DNA from: Xylaria sp. FL1777
Lineage: Eukaryota; Ascomycota; Sordariomycetes; Xylariales; Xylariaceae
Length of the DNA stretch: 22,055 bases
Assembly: GCA_022578965.1 (NCBI GenBank)
Contig: MU400922.1
Coordinates: 1 to 22,055, forward strand
Direction of reading: 5' to 3'
The notes under the pieces are model-generated. The model was not told the origin of the DNA. It made no database searches and saw nothing but the letters and a program-made list of their open reading frames with translations. Positions 9,722-20,589 of this stretch are shown here, in pieces. The stretch's first letter is position 1. The number at the start of each line of letters is the position of its first letter. The position numbers were made by a program, and so were the translations under genes.

Positions 9722-10009
9722 TGTTAAAATAACTAGTTATTAGTTGCAACTTTTATATATAATACGTACAATAAGTTTTGCATAAAAACTACTTCGTACG
9801 AGGGCTATTACATGAACTAAGGTAATCTTAGTGTTAGCTTAGCTTGTACGCTAGCAAAAGTTCTTATATATAAAGAAGAACTTTTGCTTTATACGAACCT
9901 TTTTTTTTTTTAAATATACAGAATATAAATAGCTTATAATATAAAGATTATTATATTTTGTTTTAGCATATATATATTAAACGTACAATTATATAAAGCC
10001 TATTTAATA
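9722..10009 (+). repeat. C2 5' LTR (288 bp)
   Basis: It is the same length as the 3' LTR at 16812-17099 and aligns with it throughout. Differences are nearly all transitions. This copy keeps more G and C, for example CGTACGAGGG at about 9796-9805 where the 3' LTR has TGTAAAAG-like sequence. It contains a 12-bp-stem hairpin with a TATA-like loop. The bases after 10009, TTAATTAGTAGTTATA, occupy the primer-binding position, but I cannot assign the primer tRNA. Confidence 0.93.
9854..9887 (+). promoter_or_regulatory. Perfect 12-bp hairpin enclosing TATATATAA in the C2 5' LTR
   Basis: GCAAAAGTTCTT at 9854-9865 pairs with AAGAACTTTTGC at 9876-9887, leaving a 10-base loop that holds ATATATAA. In the 3' LTR (16944-16977) the stem has one changed base. 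The TATA stretch could be the LTR promoter. The inverted repeat could be a factor-binding site or an RNA stem near the R region. The structure is seen; the function is inferred. Confidence 0.6.
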
Positions 10010-10445
10010 TTAATTAGTAGTTATATTTGCATTTTTAACTTATTTATAACAAACTATAGATTAGCTAAAGTAATAACAAAGTTATATAATATACTTTTAT
10101 TTTAATCTGTTAAAAAGAGATTTGTTTTTTGTATTACGCTTGTTTTTTTTTTAACGTATAAATATATTGTTTAGTTTACTTTTTTTAATTAGCTAAAGTA
10201 AGCACGTACAAAAAAAAAAAAGAAAAAATTTAATTTATTTATATATAAAGATTAAACTTTTAACCCGTTTGTTAGTACTAAAAACAAAATAAAAAAAATA
10301 GCAAGCAATTTTGCTACTTTTTTAATTATATTGCTATATAAATATTAAGTAATATATTAATTATACTGCTATACGAAAGTAAAACAGCAACTTATATAAC
10401 CTAAATATAAAATTAAATATATTATATAATTTAGCTAAATTTACT

Positions 10446-12200
10446 ATGTTTTAAGAAAATAAACAACTGTTTATAACGCTTTTAAAATTAAAGCTAGTTA
10501 TTTTTACGTACGAAAACTTAGCTAAAAACGTTTTAATAAGTGCATAATAAATAAACGCTTAAATTAATTTTAAAATATAAAGCTAAAAGATTAATTTTAG
10601 CTATACAACTAAAATTAAGCTAAATATTAAGCTAGCATTTTATTATGCTAACTATTTATATTTTTATGGATTATTAGATTACTTTTAAAAAAGGTTTGCT
10701 AAGACTTTTAAAGAATAAACGGAAAATTATTTCCAAAAAATTTATTAAAGCATATAAAGCGCTTTGCTTAAAAACTTTAAGTTAAGAAAAATTTACTTAA
10801 CATTAAAAACAACTATAATTTAAAAGCTTATAAAAATAGCTTACAAAAACTTTATAATTAAAGAATTAAAAAAACTACTAAATACTTATTATATAATAAC
10901 TATTTAACTATTAGTAATATTTTTAACACTAAACTAATAGTTAAATACTTTTTTATATAATAATTAAAACTTCTTAAATTATTTATATATTAAATTATTT
11001 CTTAAAGACTTAAGTTTTAACATATAATTTTAAACGTAATAATATAAACATTAACTATAATTAATTTAGCTAAGTATTAAATACTAGAATTTCTTTAAGC
11101 TGTTTGATTTTTATATAACAAAAGCAAACTATAAACTAATTTTTTAACTAATATATAAATATCTTGTTTAGCATTATTTACTGCAAATACTAAAGCAAAA
11201 AACATATGTTTGTATAATATTAAATCTAGCTATTAAAAGCACGTTTTTTGATTTATTTTTAACAAAGTTCGTACAAAATAGATTTATATTTCTTAATAAA
11301 TATATTGCTTTTTAAAAAAGCTAAAACTTAAACCGGAACTATATAAGCAAGCTATATAACTTATTATATAATAAAGCTTGTTTATTTATTGCTGCTTGCT
11401 AACGTATTAAAATTATAAAAAACTAATACTACGCTATATTTTTATGTATTTTAAAAAGTTATGCAAAGAACTTTTTTATTAACTGTATTAGTTTAAATAA
11501 AACATAAAGTAAAATATACTATATAATAAATATTTATTTTAATACTAATATAAACTATAGCTAGTATTAAGCTAATTAAACAACAGTTTTTTTTATACAA
11601 ATAAAAAAAAAGAACTTAAACTTAGCTTTGTACGAAATACTTAAATTAATGCTTAATAAGCTTAAAAAAGCATAGCAAGCGCTTAGCGCTAGCTATTAAA
11701 GCAAAATTTAACTAAGTATAAACGTTATATAAGCATATTAAAATATATTAAAGTTAGCTATAGCATTAATTTTTTAAAAACTTACATATAAAAATTTTTT
11801 TGCTAACTTATAAGTATACTTACGTATAACGTTAAATAGTATAGCAAAAACTTTTATATAAAAAAATAATAAGTTATACTTTATAAACTAAAAATATAAT
11901 TATAGTTATATAAAAAACTAACGACTTAGATTTATATTAAAGTTATTAAACTAATTAATTAAACAGCTAAGCTACTTTTAAAGCTATAATTAAAAGAATT
12001 AAAACTTTTATATAAACAAGAAATGCTTTGTTTGCTAAAAGAAAAGCTGCTAGTTAATATGCTATACCTTTTAAAAAAAAGCTTATGTAAAAAACGTATT
12101 TTTTAATTCGCACAAAATAATTTATAGCTAAAAACTTACTTTAAAAGAATTCTTTTTATATATAGCAAAATACAAAAAATATCTAAAATTAAACAATAGT
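10446..12200 (+). pseudogene. C2 Gag remnant with C-rich zinc-binding motif
   Basis: Bases 12024-12062 read C-F-V-C-stop-K-K-S-C-stop-L-I-C, preceded by K-K. This resembles the CxxC...GCW motif near the Gag/protease junction of fungal copia elements, and it is in the same frame as the protease and integrase that follow. The remaining upstream sequence, about 1.5 kb, has Gag-like position but no motif I can name. The ATG at 10446 is in this frame and is only a candidate start. Bases 10010-10445 look like leader and hold nothing else I recognise. C1 lacks this part, so there is no second copy to compare. Confidence 0.55.
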
Positions 12201-15200
12201 ACTAAAAATATTAATAAAGAATTTAGTAATTAAACTACTTAATATTTAGTAAATAGTACATTTTTTTATTATATAACAAGAAAAAATATTTAAAACTATA
12301 AAACAATAGTGCTATATAATTAGTTTATATTAAGCAATTATTATTATATAAACTACTAAAATAAACTTTAAAATACTAGCGCTTTTAATTATTTAATAGT
12401 AAGGAAAGCTTAATTAAAAGCATACTTTTAAATATATTTTTATATAAAAGTTAATTAAACTTTAAGTAATACTTATATTTGTTTTAGCAAAAGTAATACT
12501 ATAAGTGCTATAAGTACTATACAAATAAAAAACGCTTTTAGTATAACTATATACTATATTTTAAATATTTTTACTTTTTTTTTATTTTTATTAAAAAACA
12601 CTAATTGCTTAAAAGTATACTTTAATAATATAAAAAACGTTATTATATAATAAAACAAAAAAACTATTCTTATTATACAAAAATAAAAATACTTGTTTTT
12701 TAATACTAGCTTATATAAAGCAGGTTTATATTTTACAAAAATAGAACTTCGAAAGCTTTATAAACGCTTTAAATACTTTTATATAAAAAAACTATATAAT
12801 ATGCTTAGTTATATAAGCTATAATATTAATTGCTTTGCTTTAAAAAAAATCTAAAAGTTTTGCTATTATTACTAGTTATACAACTAAACACTTTATTGTT
12901 TTAAGTTTATAATTAAAAATAACTGCAACTTTAATTATAAAGTTATAATTAATGCTATATAAATAAACAATAAGCAGGTTTTATATATAATTAATGTAGC
13001 TATATTATTTTAAGCAGCTATATTTTTAAAATCTATGTTTACATAAAACGCTTAAAAAGCTTTATATAAATATTAAATTAACGTATATTAAAAATCTTTA
13101 AACTATATTATATATAACTCTAACATAAACTTTTTGTCTAAAAAATTTTAAAACTAAGCTAAAATTATAAGTATAAAGTGCTAAAAAATGCTTATTAAAG
13201 CTTACTAAACTATTAGCAAAATAAAAAAAGCATATAAACTTTTTTATTATATATATAACATATTAAAAGCTAAACTAAGTTATTATATAAAAAATAAATT
13301 AATCTTACAAATAATAGTTAAAGCTTTAAATAATACTGCAAGGCTTAATAGCTTAGTTTTAACGCTTTTTATATTTAAAGCATATTTAAAAGTTAATTAA
13401 AACTTTTTTTTTTCGCTAAATATTATATAAAGAGCTAAAGCAGTTAAAAAAGCTATAAAAATGCTTTGCAAAAAACAAACAAAAATTAAAATTAGCTATA
13501 CAATTTATAAACGTAATAAACTAGCTTTATATAAAGTATTATTTTTACTTCTACGCAATAAAATCTTTATATAGCATAAAAAGCAAAGCTAAAAAAAACT
13601 ATATAAAATATAGTTAATTAAAAAACCTAATATAATTATTAATTTTATAAATAGCTTAATTTGCTTTAAATAAACATAAGTTAAGTTATATTACTATATA
13701 ACTAAACATACTTTAGCAAATAATAAAAAAAAAAACATAACTACTGCAAAACTAGCTATAGAATTAGCTATATAAAAAAAATATAAAAAACCTAAAAAAG
13801 CTAAAAACTTCTTTATAACGTTTGTATAAAACATTAGTAACTTGTTTTTAATTTTAAAAAAAGAACAAAACTATGCTTTAGCAGTAAAGTTATATAAAAA
13901 CGGCATTATTAGCACTTTTAGCGCTTTATTCAAAAAATTAAACATTACGGAAATTAATAACTTTGTTATATAAAATGTTTTTTAGTTTGTAAAATATAAT
14001 TTAAACAAACATAATAATACTTAAATTTTTAAGTTTTGCTTTATACAAAAAATCAAAAAAAAAACAACTAAGCTATACAAAAAGTTTAAATTAATTATAT
14101 AAAGCTATAATAATACAAAAAAAAAACCGTATTAACTTAATTACTAATAATTTAGCAAATAAACTAATAGCTATTACTAGCTTTAAGCTTTTTGCTAATT
14201 TAGAACTTTAATGCTTTAAGCAAACTTTAAGATATTATATAAGCATATATATAATTAAAAAATAAGCTTGCATAAAAAATCTTTATATAATTACTTTTTA
14301 AACTTGTTTTAAAGTATTTTAAAAGAACTATTATATAAATTATATAACTATTATATAGCTTAGTTAAGTTAAAGCTATATTAGTTTAAAACTTATTACTA
14401 ATATTACTATAAAAAACTTAATATAATAGTTTTTATATATAATTTATGTTTATTATTTATATTAAGACTTTTGTACAAATTTAGCATTATAGGTTTACAA
14501 ACAAATAATACGTTTAGCTTTGCTATACCTAAATTTTTAGCAAAAAAAAAACGTAAATTATACAAAGCAAAGTTTTATGCAAAGCTAAAAAAAACTTTAT
14601 AACAAAATTACTTTATTAAATTTAACAGTAGTTAAATTACTTTTTTATATAAAGAAAATATAACGTTTATATAAAAAAGCTAAGCAAACTAATTAACCTT
14701 AATTAACTTTTGTATAAAAAATGCTGCATAGTAATATATTTTTTAATGTATATGTAGCGCTTATATAAGCAGCATTTATTAACTAAAAGCTATATATAAC
14801 CTTATAGCTACTGCTTAAATAACTAATTTAGCACTAGCAGATATTAAAAATTTAAACTATAGAGTTAAATAGCAAATAAATAATTATAACTATAGATTAA
14901 CGTTTATACTTTTAAATTTAAGCTATATAAAACTGTTTATTTTTATAAATAATTTATTTATAAATAACATTAATATAACTTTATAACTTGGATTTATTAT
15001 TATACTTGCAATAAAGTATTATACAAAAAAAAACCTAGCTTTTAAAATTAAAGAAAACATTATATATTAAAACTTTAGCAAGTATAAGCAAATAACGCAA
15101 AGTATACTAGCTAATAAATTATATAGCATAATAAATAGCTTTAATAATGCTATAGCTTTCCGTATAATGCTTTAAAAAATTATAGCTATGCTAGGAATAC

Positions 15201-15470
15201 TTTTAATTTTTGCTGTACTATATTTAAACTTAAAATTATTATACAATTATTTAGTAAAGCTAAAAACTACTTAAAAAAAACGCTTTATAATTAATATTAT
15301 ATTACTTAAAAAATTATACAAAAGAAAAAAAATCTTTGAAATATAATAAATTAATAGTAAAAATAATCTAGCTAACGCGTTTATAAAGAAAATACTAAAC
15401 TAAGCGCTAAAAACTTTAATATTTATAAATTAGTTAACTATACAAATAAAAACATTTATAAAAAAAAAAT
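12201..15470 (+). pseudogene. C2 pol remnant: protease, integrase, RT, RNase H
   Basis: The protease site is at 12372-12383 (N-T-S-A for DTGA). The integrase zinc domain has tyrosines at 12759-12761 and 12774-12776 in place of the paired histidines and C-Y-Y-Y at 12861-12872 for CxxC. The integrase core acids are N (12951-12953), N (13116-13118) and K (13197-13199), so all three of D, D, E are lost. The C-terminal box L-N-S-L-V-L-T-L-F-I-F-K-A-Y starts at 13344. RT has Q-T-N-N-T at 14498-14512 for QTDDT. RNase H has I-N-N-L-F-I-N-N at 14945-14968 for TDGSFANN. The frame changes once, in an A-run at 14117-14126, where C2 has one base fewer than C1. The order PR-IN-RT-RH defines copia. The end is approximate. 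Confidence 0.88.
14117..14126 (+). other. A-run with single-base loss causing a pol frameshift in C2
   Basis: C2 has ten A here. In C1 the matching stretch at 5093-5103 is ATAG followed by nine A, which keeps integrase and RT in one frame. Allowing one G-to-A change, C2 is one base short, and its RT and RNase H therefore sit in a different frame from its integrase. Confidence 0.65.
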
Positions 15471-16236
15471 AAAAATAACTTTCGTACAAACAAATTAAAA
15501 AAAAGAGTTAAAAAAATATTGTCGTATAAAAATTATTACAATAATTATACAATAAATAAAAAAGCAACAAGCAGATATATTTAATTTTAAAAAAAACACT
15601 AAAAACTATAAAACATTATAAATTTTATATTTTTTTCTATATAATTATTCTTTAAGCTATATATAAGTATTTAATATTTTTTTTTACTTTTTTTACTAAA
15701 CTATTATATAATACTTAACTTTTTTTTATTTATTTAAGCATAATAATTGTAATAAGTACTATATAATCGTTAAACGTACGCAATATATATATTATTTTAA
15801 AATTTTACTACTTGTTAGCAACCTTAAAATGAAAAGCTTTTATAGTTTATATAAGCATTTTAGCTATATAAAATAACTATAGTGCTGCATAACTAAATAA
15901 GTACTGCATAAAAGTAGCCTTTATAACAAATTATTTAAGCTATAGTAAAAGCAATTAAAGCACTATGCAAAATTTAAACCTTAATATTAACCGAAAGCAT
16001 TAATATAACTTAAAACTTGTTACTTTTTATATAACAAACAATTATTAGCAAACTACTTAAACAATAAGCCGTACAAAAAAAAAACAAATATATATATTTA
16101 TATATAGCAACTAAAAAAACAGTTAATTACTAAAATTATTAGTTAGTAGTTATATAACGTTATAACCACTGTTTTAGCTTATAACGCAAAGCTAGCAACT
16201 ATTAATGTTATACTATAATAAAGCAGCTATTATATA

Positions 16237-16313
16237 AATATATATATATATATATATATAAGTATATATATAAGAATAATTAAGTATAAAGCTATTATAA
16301 ATATATATATATG
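16237..16313. repeat. TA dinucleotide tracts in the C2 tail
   Basis: Two alternating TA runs, at 16237-16262 and about 16299-16313, correspond to the C1 tracts at 7222-7304. The second run is shorter than in C1 and is followed by GCGTATAAAACAGC. Confidence 0.78.
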
Positions 16314-16794
16314 CGTATAAAACAGCTAATAGCAAAATAAACAGCCGTATAAAATAAAAGATCTAAAGATATAAAAGCAACAAAAAGCACTACGAAATTC
16401 AAGCTTCTTTTATAAATAAAGCCTAGCTTTTATACTTTAATACATTATTAAACTTGCTATTATACAAAAAAGGAACTTTTAACTAACCTTAATATAAATT
16501 ACTTATTATTAATACTTTATTTTATACTATTAATTAATATTAGTTAGCTATATAACAATAAAAACAAAAGACCTTAATTATGCTAGCAATAATTAAACTA
16601 CACAAAAGTTTAAGTGCTTTACTTAAAAAATAACTACTTTTAAACTTAAGCTTTATATAACTATAAAGTTTAAAAAAAGCAAACATATAAGCAACCTCTT
16701 TTTTGCAAGAACTAAAGTACTAAGTATTTAATTTCCTACAAAATCATTCTTTTTTATTTTTTTTAAATAGCATTATACAAAAAGAATTACAACC

Positions 16795-16804
16795 AAAAAA
16801 AAAG
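16795..16804 (+). other. Candidate polypurine tract of C2
   Basis: Nine A and one G in a row lie seven bases before the 3' LTR. A purine run here normally primes plus-strand DNA synthesis. Its position supports the plus orientation of C2, but A-runs are common in this sequence. Confidence 0.4.
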
Positions 16805-16811
16805 TAGCTAG

Positions 16812-17099
16812 TGTTAAAATAACTAGTTATTAGTTATAACTCCTATATATAGTACATATAATAAGTTTTACATAAAAACTACTTTATGTAAAAGCTATTG
16901 CATAAACTAAAGTAATCTTAGTATTAGCTTAGCTTATATGCTAGCAAAAGTTTTTACATATAAAAAAGAACTTTTGCTTTATATAAACCTTTTTTTCTTT
17001 TAAACATACAGAATATAAACAGCTTACAATATAAAGATTATTGTACTTTGTTTTAGCACATATATATTAAACATACAATCGTACAAAGCCTATTTAATA
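16812..17099 (+). repeat. C2 3' LTR (288 bp)
   Basis: It starts TGTTAAAATAACTAG and ends CCTATTTAATA exactly like the 5' LTR. The hairpin at 16944-16977 keeps 11 of 12 stem pairs. It is poorer in G and C than the 5' LTR over its middle third. TAAAT follows directly. Confidence 0.93.
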
Positions 17100-17104
17100 T
17101 AAAT
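17100..17104. repeat. Target-site duplication TAAAT, right of C2
   Basis: It matches 9717-9721. After it G2 continues as ATTATTTAAAAG, the sequence that follows TAAAT without interruption in G3 and, with one change, in G1. Confidence 0.93.
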
Positions 17105-19895
17105 ATTATTTAAAAGTTTTGCAGTTATTAAAATAAATTGCAAAAAGATATATTTGCTATATAAACAATTAAAGTTATTTAATATATAACTTAAAAAAAT
17201 AGTTTAACTAAAAATAATAAACAAAAAAAAATAATAAATTAATATAGTTAGCAAACTTATAAAACTATAAAAACTTTAAACTATTAAAGCTTAAAATATA
17301 GTTTAAAAAAAAGTTATATTTAAAGAAATAAAATTATAATTATAAATAATATAGTTATTAAACTAATTATAAACTATTAAAATATTTAATTGTTAAATAA
17401 ACTTAAAAAAATAAAACTTATAAAACTTTAAAGCAAAAACAAATAAAATTAAAAGCTATAAAAAATACTACAAAAAAAAAACTAATAAAAATAAATAAAA
17501 TATTTTTATAGCTTAAATTGCTTTAAATATAATAAAACAAAAAAGCATTAATAGTTAATGTAAAAACTAATATATTTTAAAAACTAAAGCTAATAATTTA
17601 ATTAATTGCTAAAAGTTATTACTATAATAAAACTATAATAAAAAACAATAATAATATTTTATATTTAAAAGATTTAAAACATAACAAAGTATTATAAAAT
17701 TATTATATAATATATTATTACTACTAATATTTATTTAATAAACTAAAAAACAATTAGTTTTTTAAACAAATTATAAAAATAAAAATATAAAATCTTTATA
17801 AATTAAAGTAGTTAATTATAACTATAGTTTATTATAAAAATTTATAAAGATTTATAATATTTAAAAAAGATTTTAATTGTACTTATAATACTATTTTAAA
17901 AAAATGTAAAAATAACTGCTATAAATATTATTAGCTAATTAAAGCATAATTATACTAAAAAATAATCGCTAAAAATAAAAAAGCTTAAAAACTATAATTT
18001 AAAGCTTAACTAAAAGCAAAAACAAAACAAAACATAATAATATTTAAAATGTAAAATAAAATAAGCACTTAAACATTTTACAAAAAAAAATCAAAAAACA
18101 AAATAAGCATTTATTAAAAAAGCAGCAAATAGCTAAAAAAACTAAAGCTTTATGTAAAGTTTAATGCAATAATTAATAAAACTAATTTAAAATTAAACTT
18201 ATATATTAAAAAAAAAATATAATACTTTAATTAATTTAAAAGCATAAGCTAATATAATTTTACTTAAAGTAACAAAATAAAATAAAATTCTTTACAAATA
18301 TAAATAAAAATCCTAAAAAATTAAAAGATTTAATAAAAGTATTTTTAGCTATAATAATAGTTACATACTTAAAAAAACTAAACTTTTTAATATATTTATA
18401 TAAAAACATAAAAAACAAATTATATTAAATATTACTAATATATTTAATTATAACATTATTTTAAAAATATTATAGCTAAAAACTAGCAACTTTTTAATTT
18501 AATAAAAAGCAAAAACTATTAATTAAAAAAGTAAAAAATAAAGCAAGAAAATTAGAAAAATTGCAAAAGAAATTTTAAATAAAATACTAAAAGTATATTA
18601 TAAATTTTATAAACTATTTAAAAAAAAAAAAAAAAAAAAACTTTTTAAATATAGCTTATAAAATTATTATATTTTTATTAAAAAAAAATGTTAACTAAAG
18701 CTTTATTAAATATATTATATAAGCTTAAACAAAACAAACGTTTTATAAAAATACATTTAAAAAAATCTAGCAAAAAGATTTTTAAAAAAATCTTAGTTAT
18801 TTATTAAATATTTTATAGTATTAATATTTAAAATAAAAAATAAAAAACAACTAATTAATAAAAAAAAAAAACTAATATAGCAAATAATAATTAACTACTA
18901 ATTATTAAACATAATTATTATTATAAATAAATACTTCTTTATTTTATTAGTAATTATAAAAAAAAACATTAGTTAAACAAAATAGTTTATAGCAATTAAT
19001 ATTTTAAATAAATATTATGCTATTAAAATAGCTAAAAAAAAAAATAAAAAACTGCTATATAAACAATATATAAATTATATAAATATATAGTTATGCTATA
19101 AAAACTATAAAACATATTAGCTAGCTTTTAATATATAATAATAACAATTTTACAAAAGTTTTTAAACAAGTTTATATTTATTTACTTAAATAATATCTTG
19201 ATTTACTTTAAAACATTAAAAAAATACAAAAAACATATAACTTAAGTATTAAAAACATTTAAATAAGCAAAATTATAACTTAACATAAAAAAATATGTAT
19301 AGTATATATAAAAAATCAACTTTTTAAGATTTATAATTACTTTAAAATAAATATAGATTTAATAATTAAAAATTAATATAGTATAAAACTAGAAAATATT
19401 TAACTTAGCTACTATTATAAATATATAATAAGCATTAAGATTTTTAAACTATGTTTAAATGTTAATTTAAAACTTTAAAAAAATAGCATTTTATTTTATA
19501 AAGTATATAAAAAAAAAATATAAAAAAAAATCTTTTTTAATTTTAAAAAAAGCTTAAAAAGCTTTTAAAAAACTAAAACTAAAAGTTACTTTTAACTTTA
19601 TAGTTAAACTATTTAATCTATAAAAAAAAAAAAAGCTAAAAATAAATGCTTTAAATAGTATAATTGCAAAAGTTTTAAAACAACTAAAAAATAACAAAAA
19701 ATAACACTTAGTAGCTTATTATTTTAAAGCATTATAAAACGTAGTATTATAATACTTTATATATAATAAAGAACTGCTTGTAATTATTATAGCACTTAAA
19801 AAGTAAAAACTATTTTTTATAAAAACTATAAAGCTAATTAAGATTTATTTAAATTATTAAAACTTAACAAAATTTATAATTACATAAAAGATTAT
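17105..19895 (+). pseudogene. G2 pol remnant: reverse transcriptase and partial RNase H
   Basis: RT boxes appear in order: I-N-Y-stop-L-L-N at 18890-18910 (VDYR.LN), I-L-N-K-Y-Y-A-I-K-I-A at 19001-19033 (LDLR.AY..I.I), Y-K-Y-I-V-M-L from 19078 (YEY.VMP), L-A-S-F-stop-Y-I near 19117-19137 (APA.FQ), and Y-L-N-N-I-L-I-Y at 19183-19206 (YLDDILIY). Further on are the FLGF-like box and RNase H pieces: H-L-V-A-Y-Y at 19705-19722 (HPVAYYS), K-E-L-L-V-I-I from 19768 (KELLAI) and a DHxNL-like N-Y-stop-N-L shortly before the end. Box order is that of Ty3/gypsy. Frames differ before and after A-runs, showing small indels. Bases 17105-18880 should hold protease and the RT N-terminus; I found no certain motif. 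Truncation at 19895 is due to G3. Confidence 0.82.
19891..19895. other. Presumed left target site of G3 (ATTAT)
   Basis: The last five bases of G2 before the G3 LTR are ATTAT. If G3 made a 5-bp duplication, ATTAT should reappear after the G3 3' LTR, outside the window, followed by the rest of RNase H. Confidence 0.4.
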
Positions 19896-20223
19896 TGTTA
19901 TAAAATTAGCACAAAGGTGGCCTTTAAAGCGGCTTAATGCCTTTATATATACTTTGTACCTTTTCTTTTGCTAGCTAGAGCTAAAATTACGTAATAACTT
20001 ACTTAGCTTACTAAGCTTACAGTAATTTAAAGCTTACTAAGCTTATAATAATTTAAGGCTTATTAAGCTTATAGTAATTTAATGCTTATTAAACTTGCAG
20101 TAATTTAAAAGAAATTATTACTTTTTTTATTTTTCTTTTGTTTATATAATTATGTACTTTTTATATTTAATTACTTACTTAGTTTTAATTTTTTAGCTAT
20201 TAATTTTTTATAATTGCTAAGCA
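19896..20223 (+). repeat. G3 5' LTR (3' boundary tentative)
   Basis: Its start is fixed by the break in G2 pol. The proposed end at TAAGCA gives 328 bp as in G2. It contains the GC-richer block (about 19904-19990, with TATATATA near 19944-19951) and the tandem repeats. Bases 20224-20590 should be leader and I recognise nothing in them. Confidence 0.55.
20004..20107 (+). repeat. Four 26-bp tandem repeats in the G3 LTR
   Basis: Units are 20004-20029, 20030-20055, 20056-20081 and 20082-20107. They align unit by unit with the G2 array, and the last unit keeps the variant AAACTTGCAG seen in the last G2 unit. Confidence 0.87.
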
Positions 20224-20589
20224 TTAATATATTTATTACTTTTAATTTTTTAAAACTTTTATTAATGCATAATAATAAAAATACCTTAAAAACCTCTTTA
20301 ATAAACTACTATTAAAAATCTTATTATTATTTATAAATTAAAACCTTAAAAGCAAACCTGTTATATTAATATATAATAAGTTTGTTATACTTTAATAACT
20401 TTTTAATTAATAAAACTTAATACATAAAAACAAATACTAGTATAAAAAGTTAAATAATAAACAATTTATAAAATAAACTTTTAAAAGTATACTAAAAAGA
20501 TATTTAAAAAACAAAAATGCTAAATAATATTACATAAATAAACTTTACTTAATAACTAATAAAACTAAATCTAGGTTATATTACTAAAA

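Larger units (their letters stand above)
15471..16811. other. C2 3' noncoding tail
   Basis: About 1.34 kb between the end of RNase H and the 3' LTR shows no protein motif. The first 1.16 kb is shared with C1 (6450-7611). The last 184 bp (16628-16811) occur only here because G2 cut C1 at the matching point. It includes TA tracts and ends in a purine-rich run. Confidence 0.7.
9722..17099 (+). mobile_element. C2: full-length, decayed Ty1/copia-like LTR retrotransposon (family C)
   Basis: C2 is 7378 bp with two 288-bp LTRs, a 5-bp target duplication and domain order Gag, protease, integrase, RT, RNase H, which is the copia order. It sits in the plus orientation inside G2. The LTRs begin TGTTAAAA and end TTTAATA; the expected terminal CA is TA at both ends, consistent with C-to-T mutation. 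The protein signatures are unmistakable through the stops, but all examined catalytic acids except the RNase H copy-to-copy variants are replaced. A noncoding tail of about 1.3 kb separates pol from the 3' LTR. C2 is younger than G2 and probably non-autonomous now. Confidence 0.93.
7612..19895 (+). mobile_element. G2: Ty3/gypsy-like element interrupted by C2 and cut by G3
   Basis: G2 consists of 7612-9721 and 17105-19895 (about 4.9 kb), with C2 and one TAAAT copy between. The order is LTR, Gag, RT, RNase H on the plus strand. It begins TGTTACAAAATTAGCAC and enters the C1 tail at 7611/7612. Its pol stops abruptly inside RNase H at 19895, where the LTR of G3 begins, so integrase and the 3' LTR must lie past G3, outside the window. 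Removing C2 and one TAAAT restores collinearity with both G1 and G3. No target duplication for G2 itself can be checked because its far end is missing. Confidence 0.87.
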
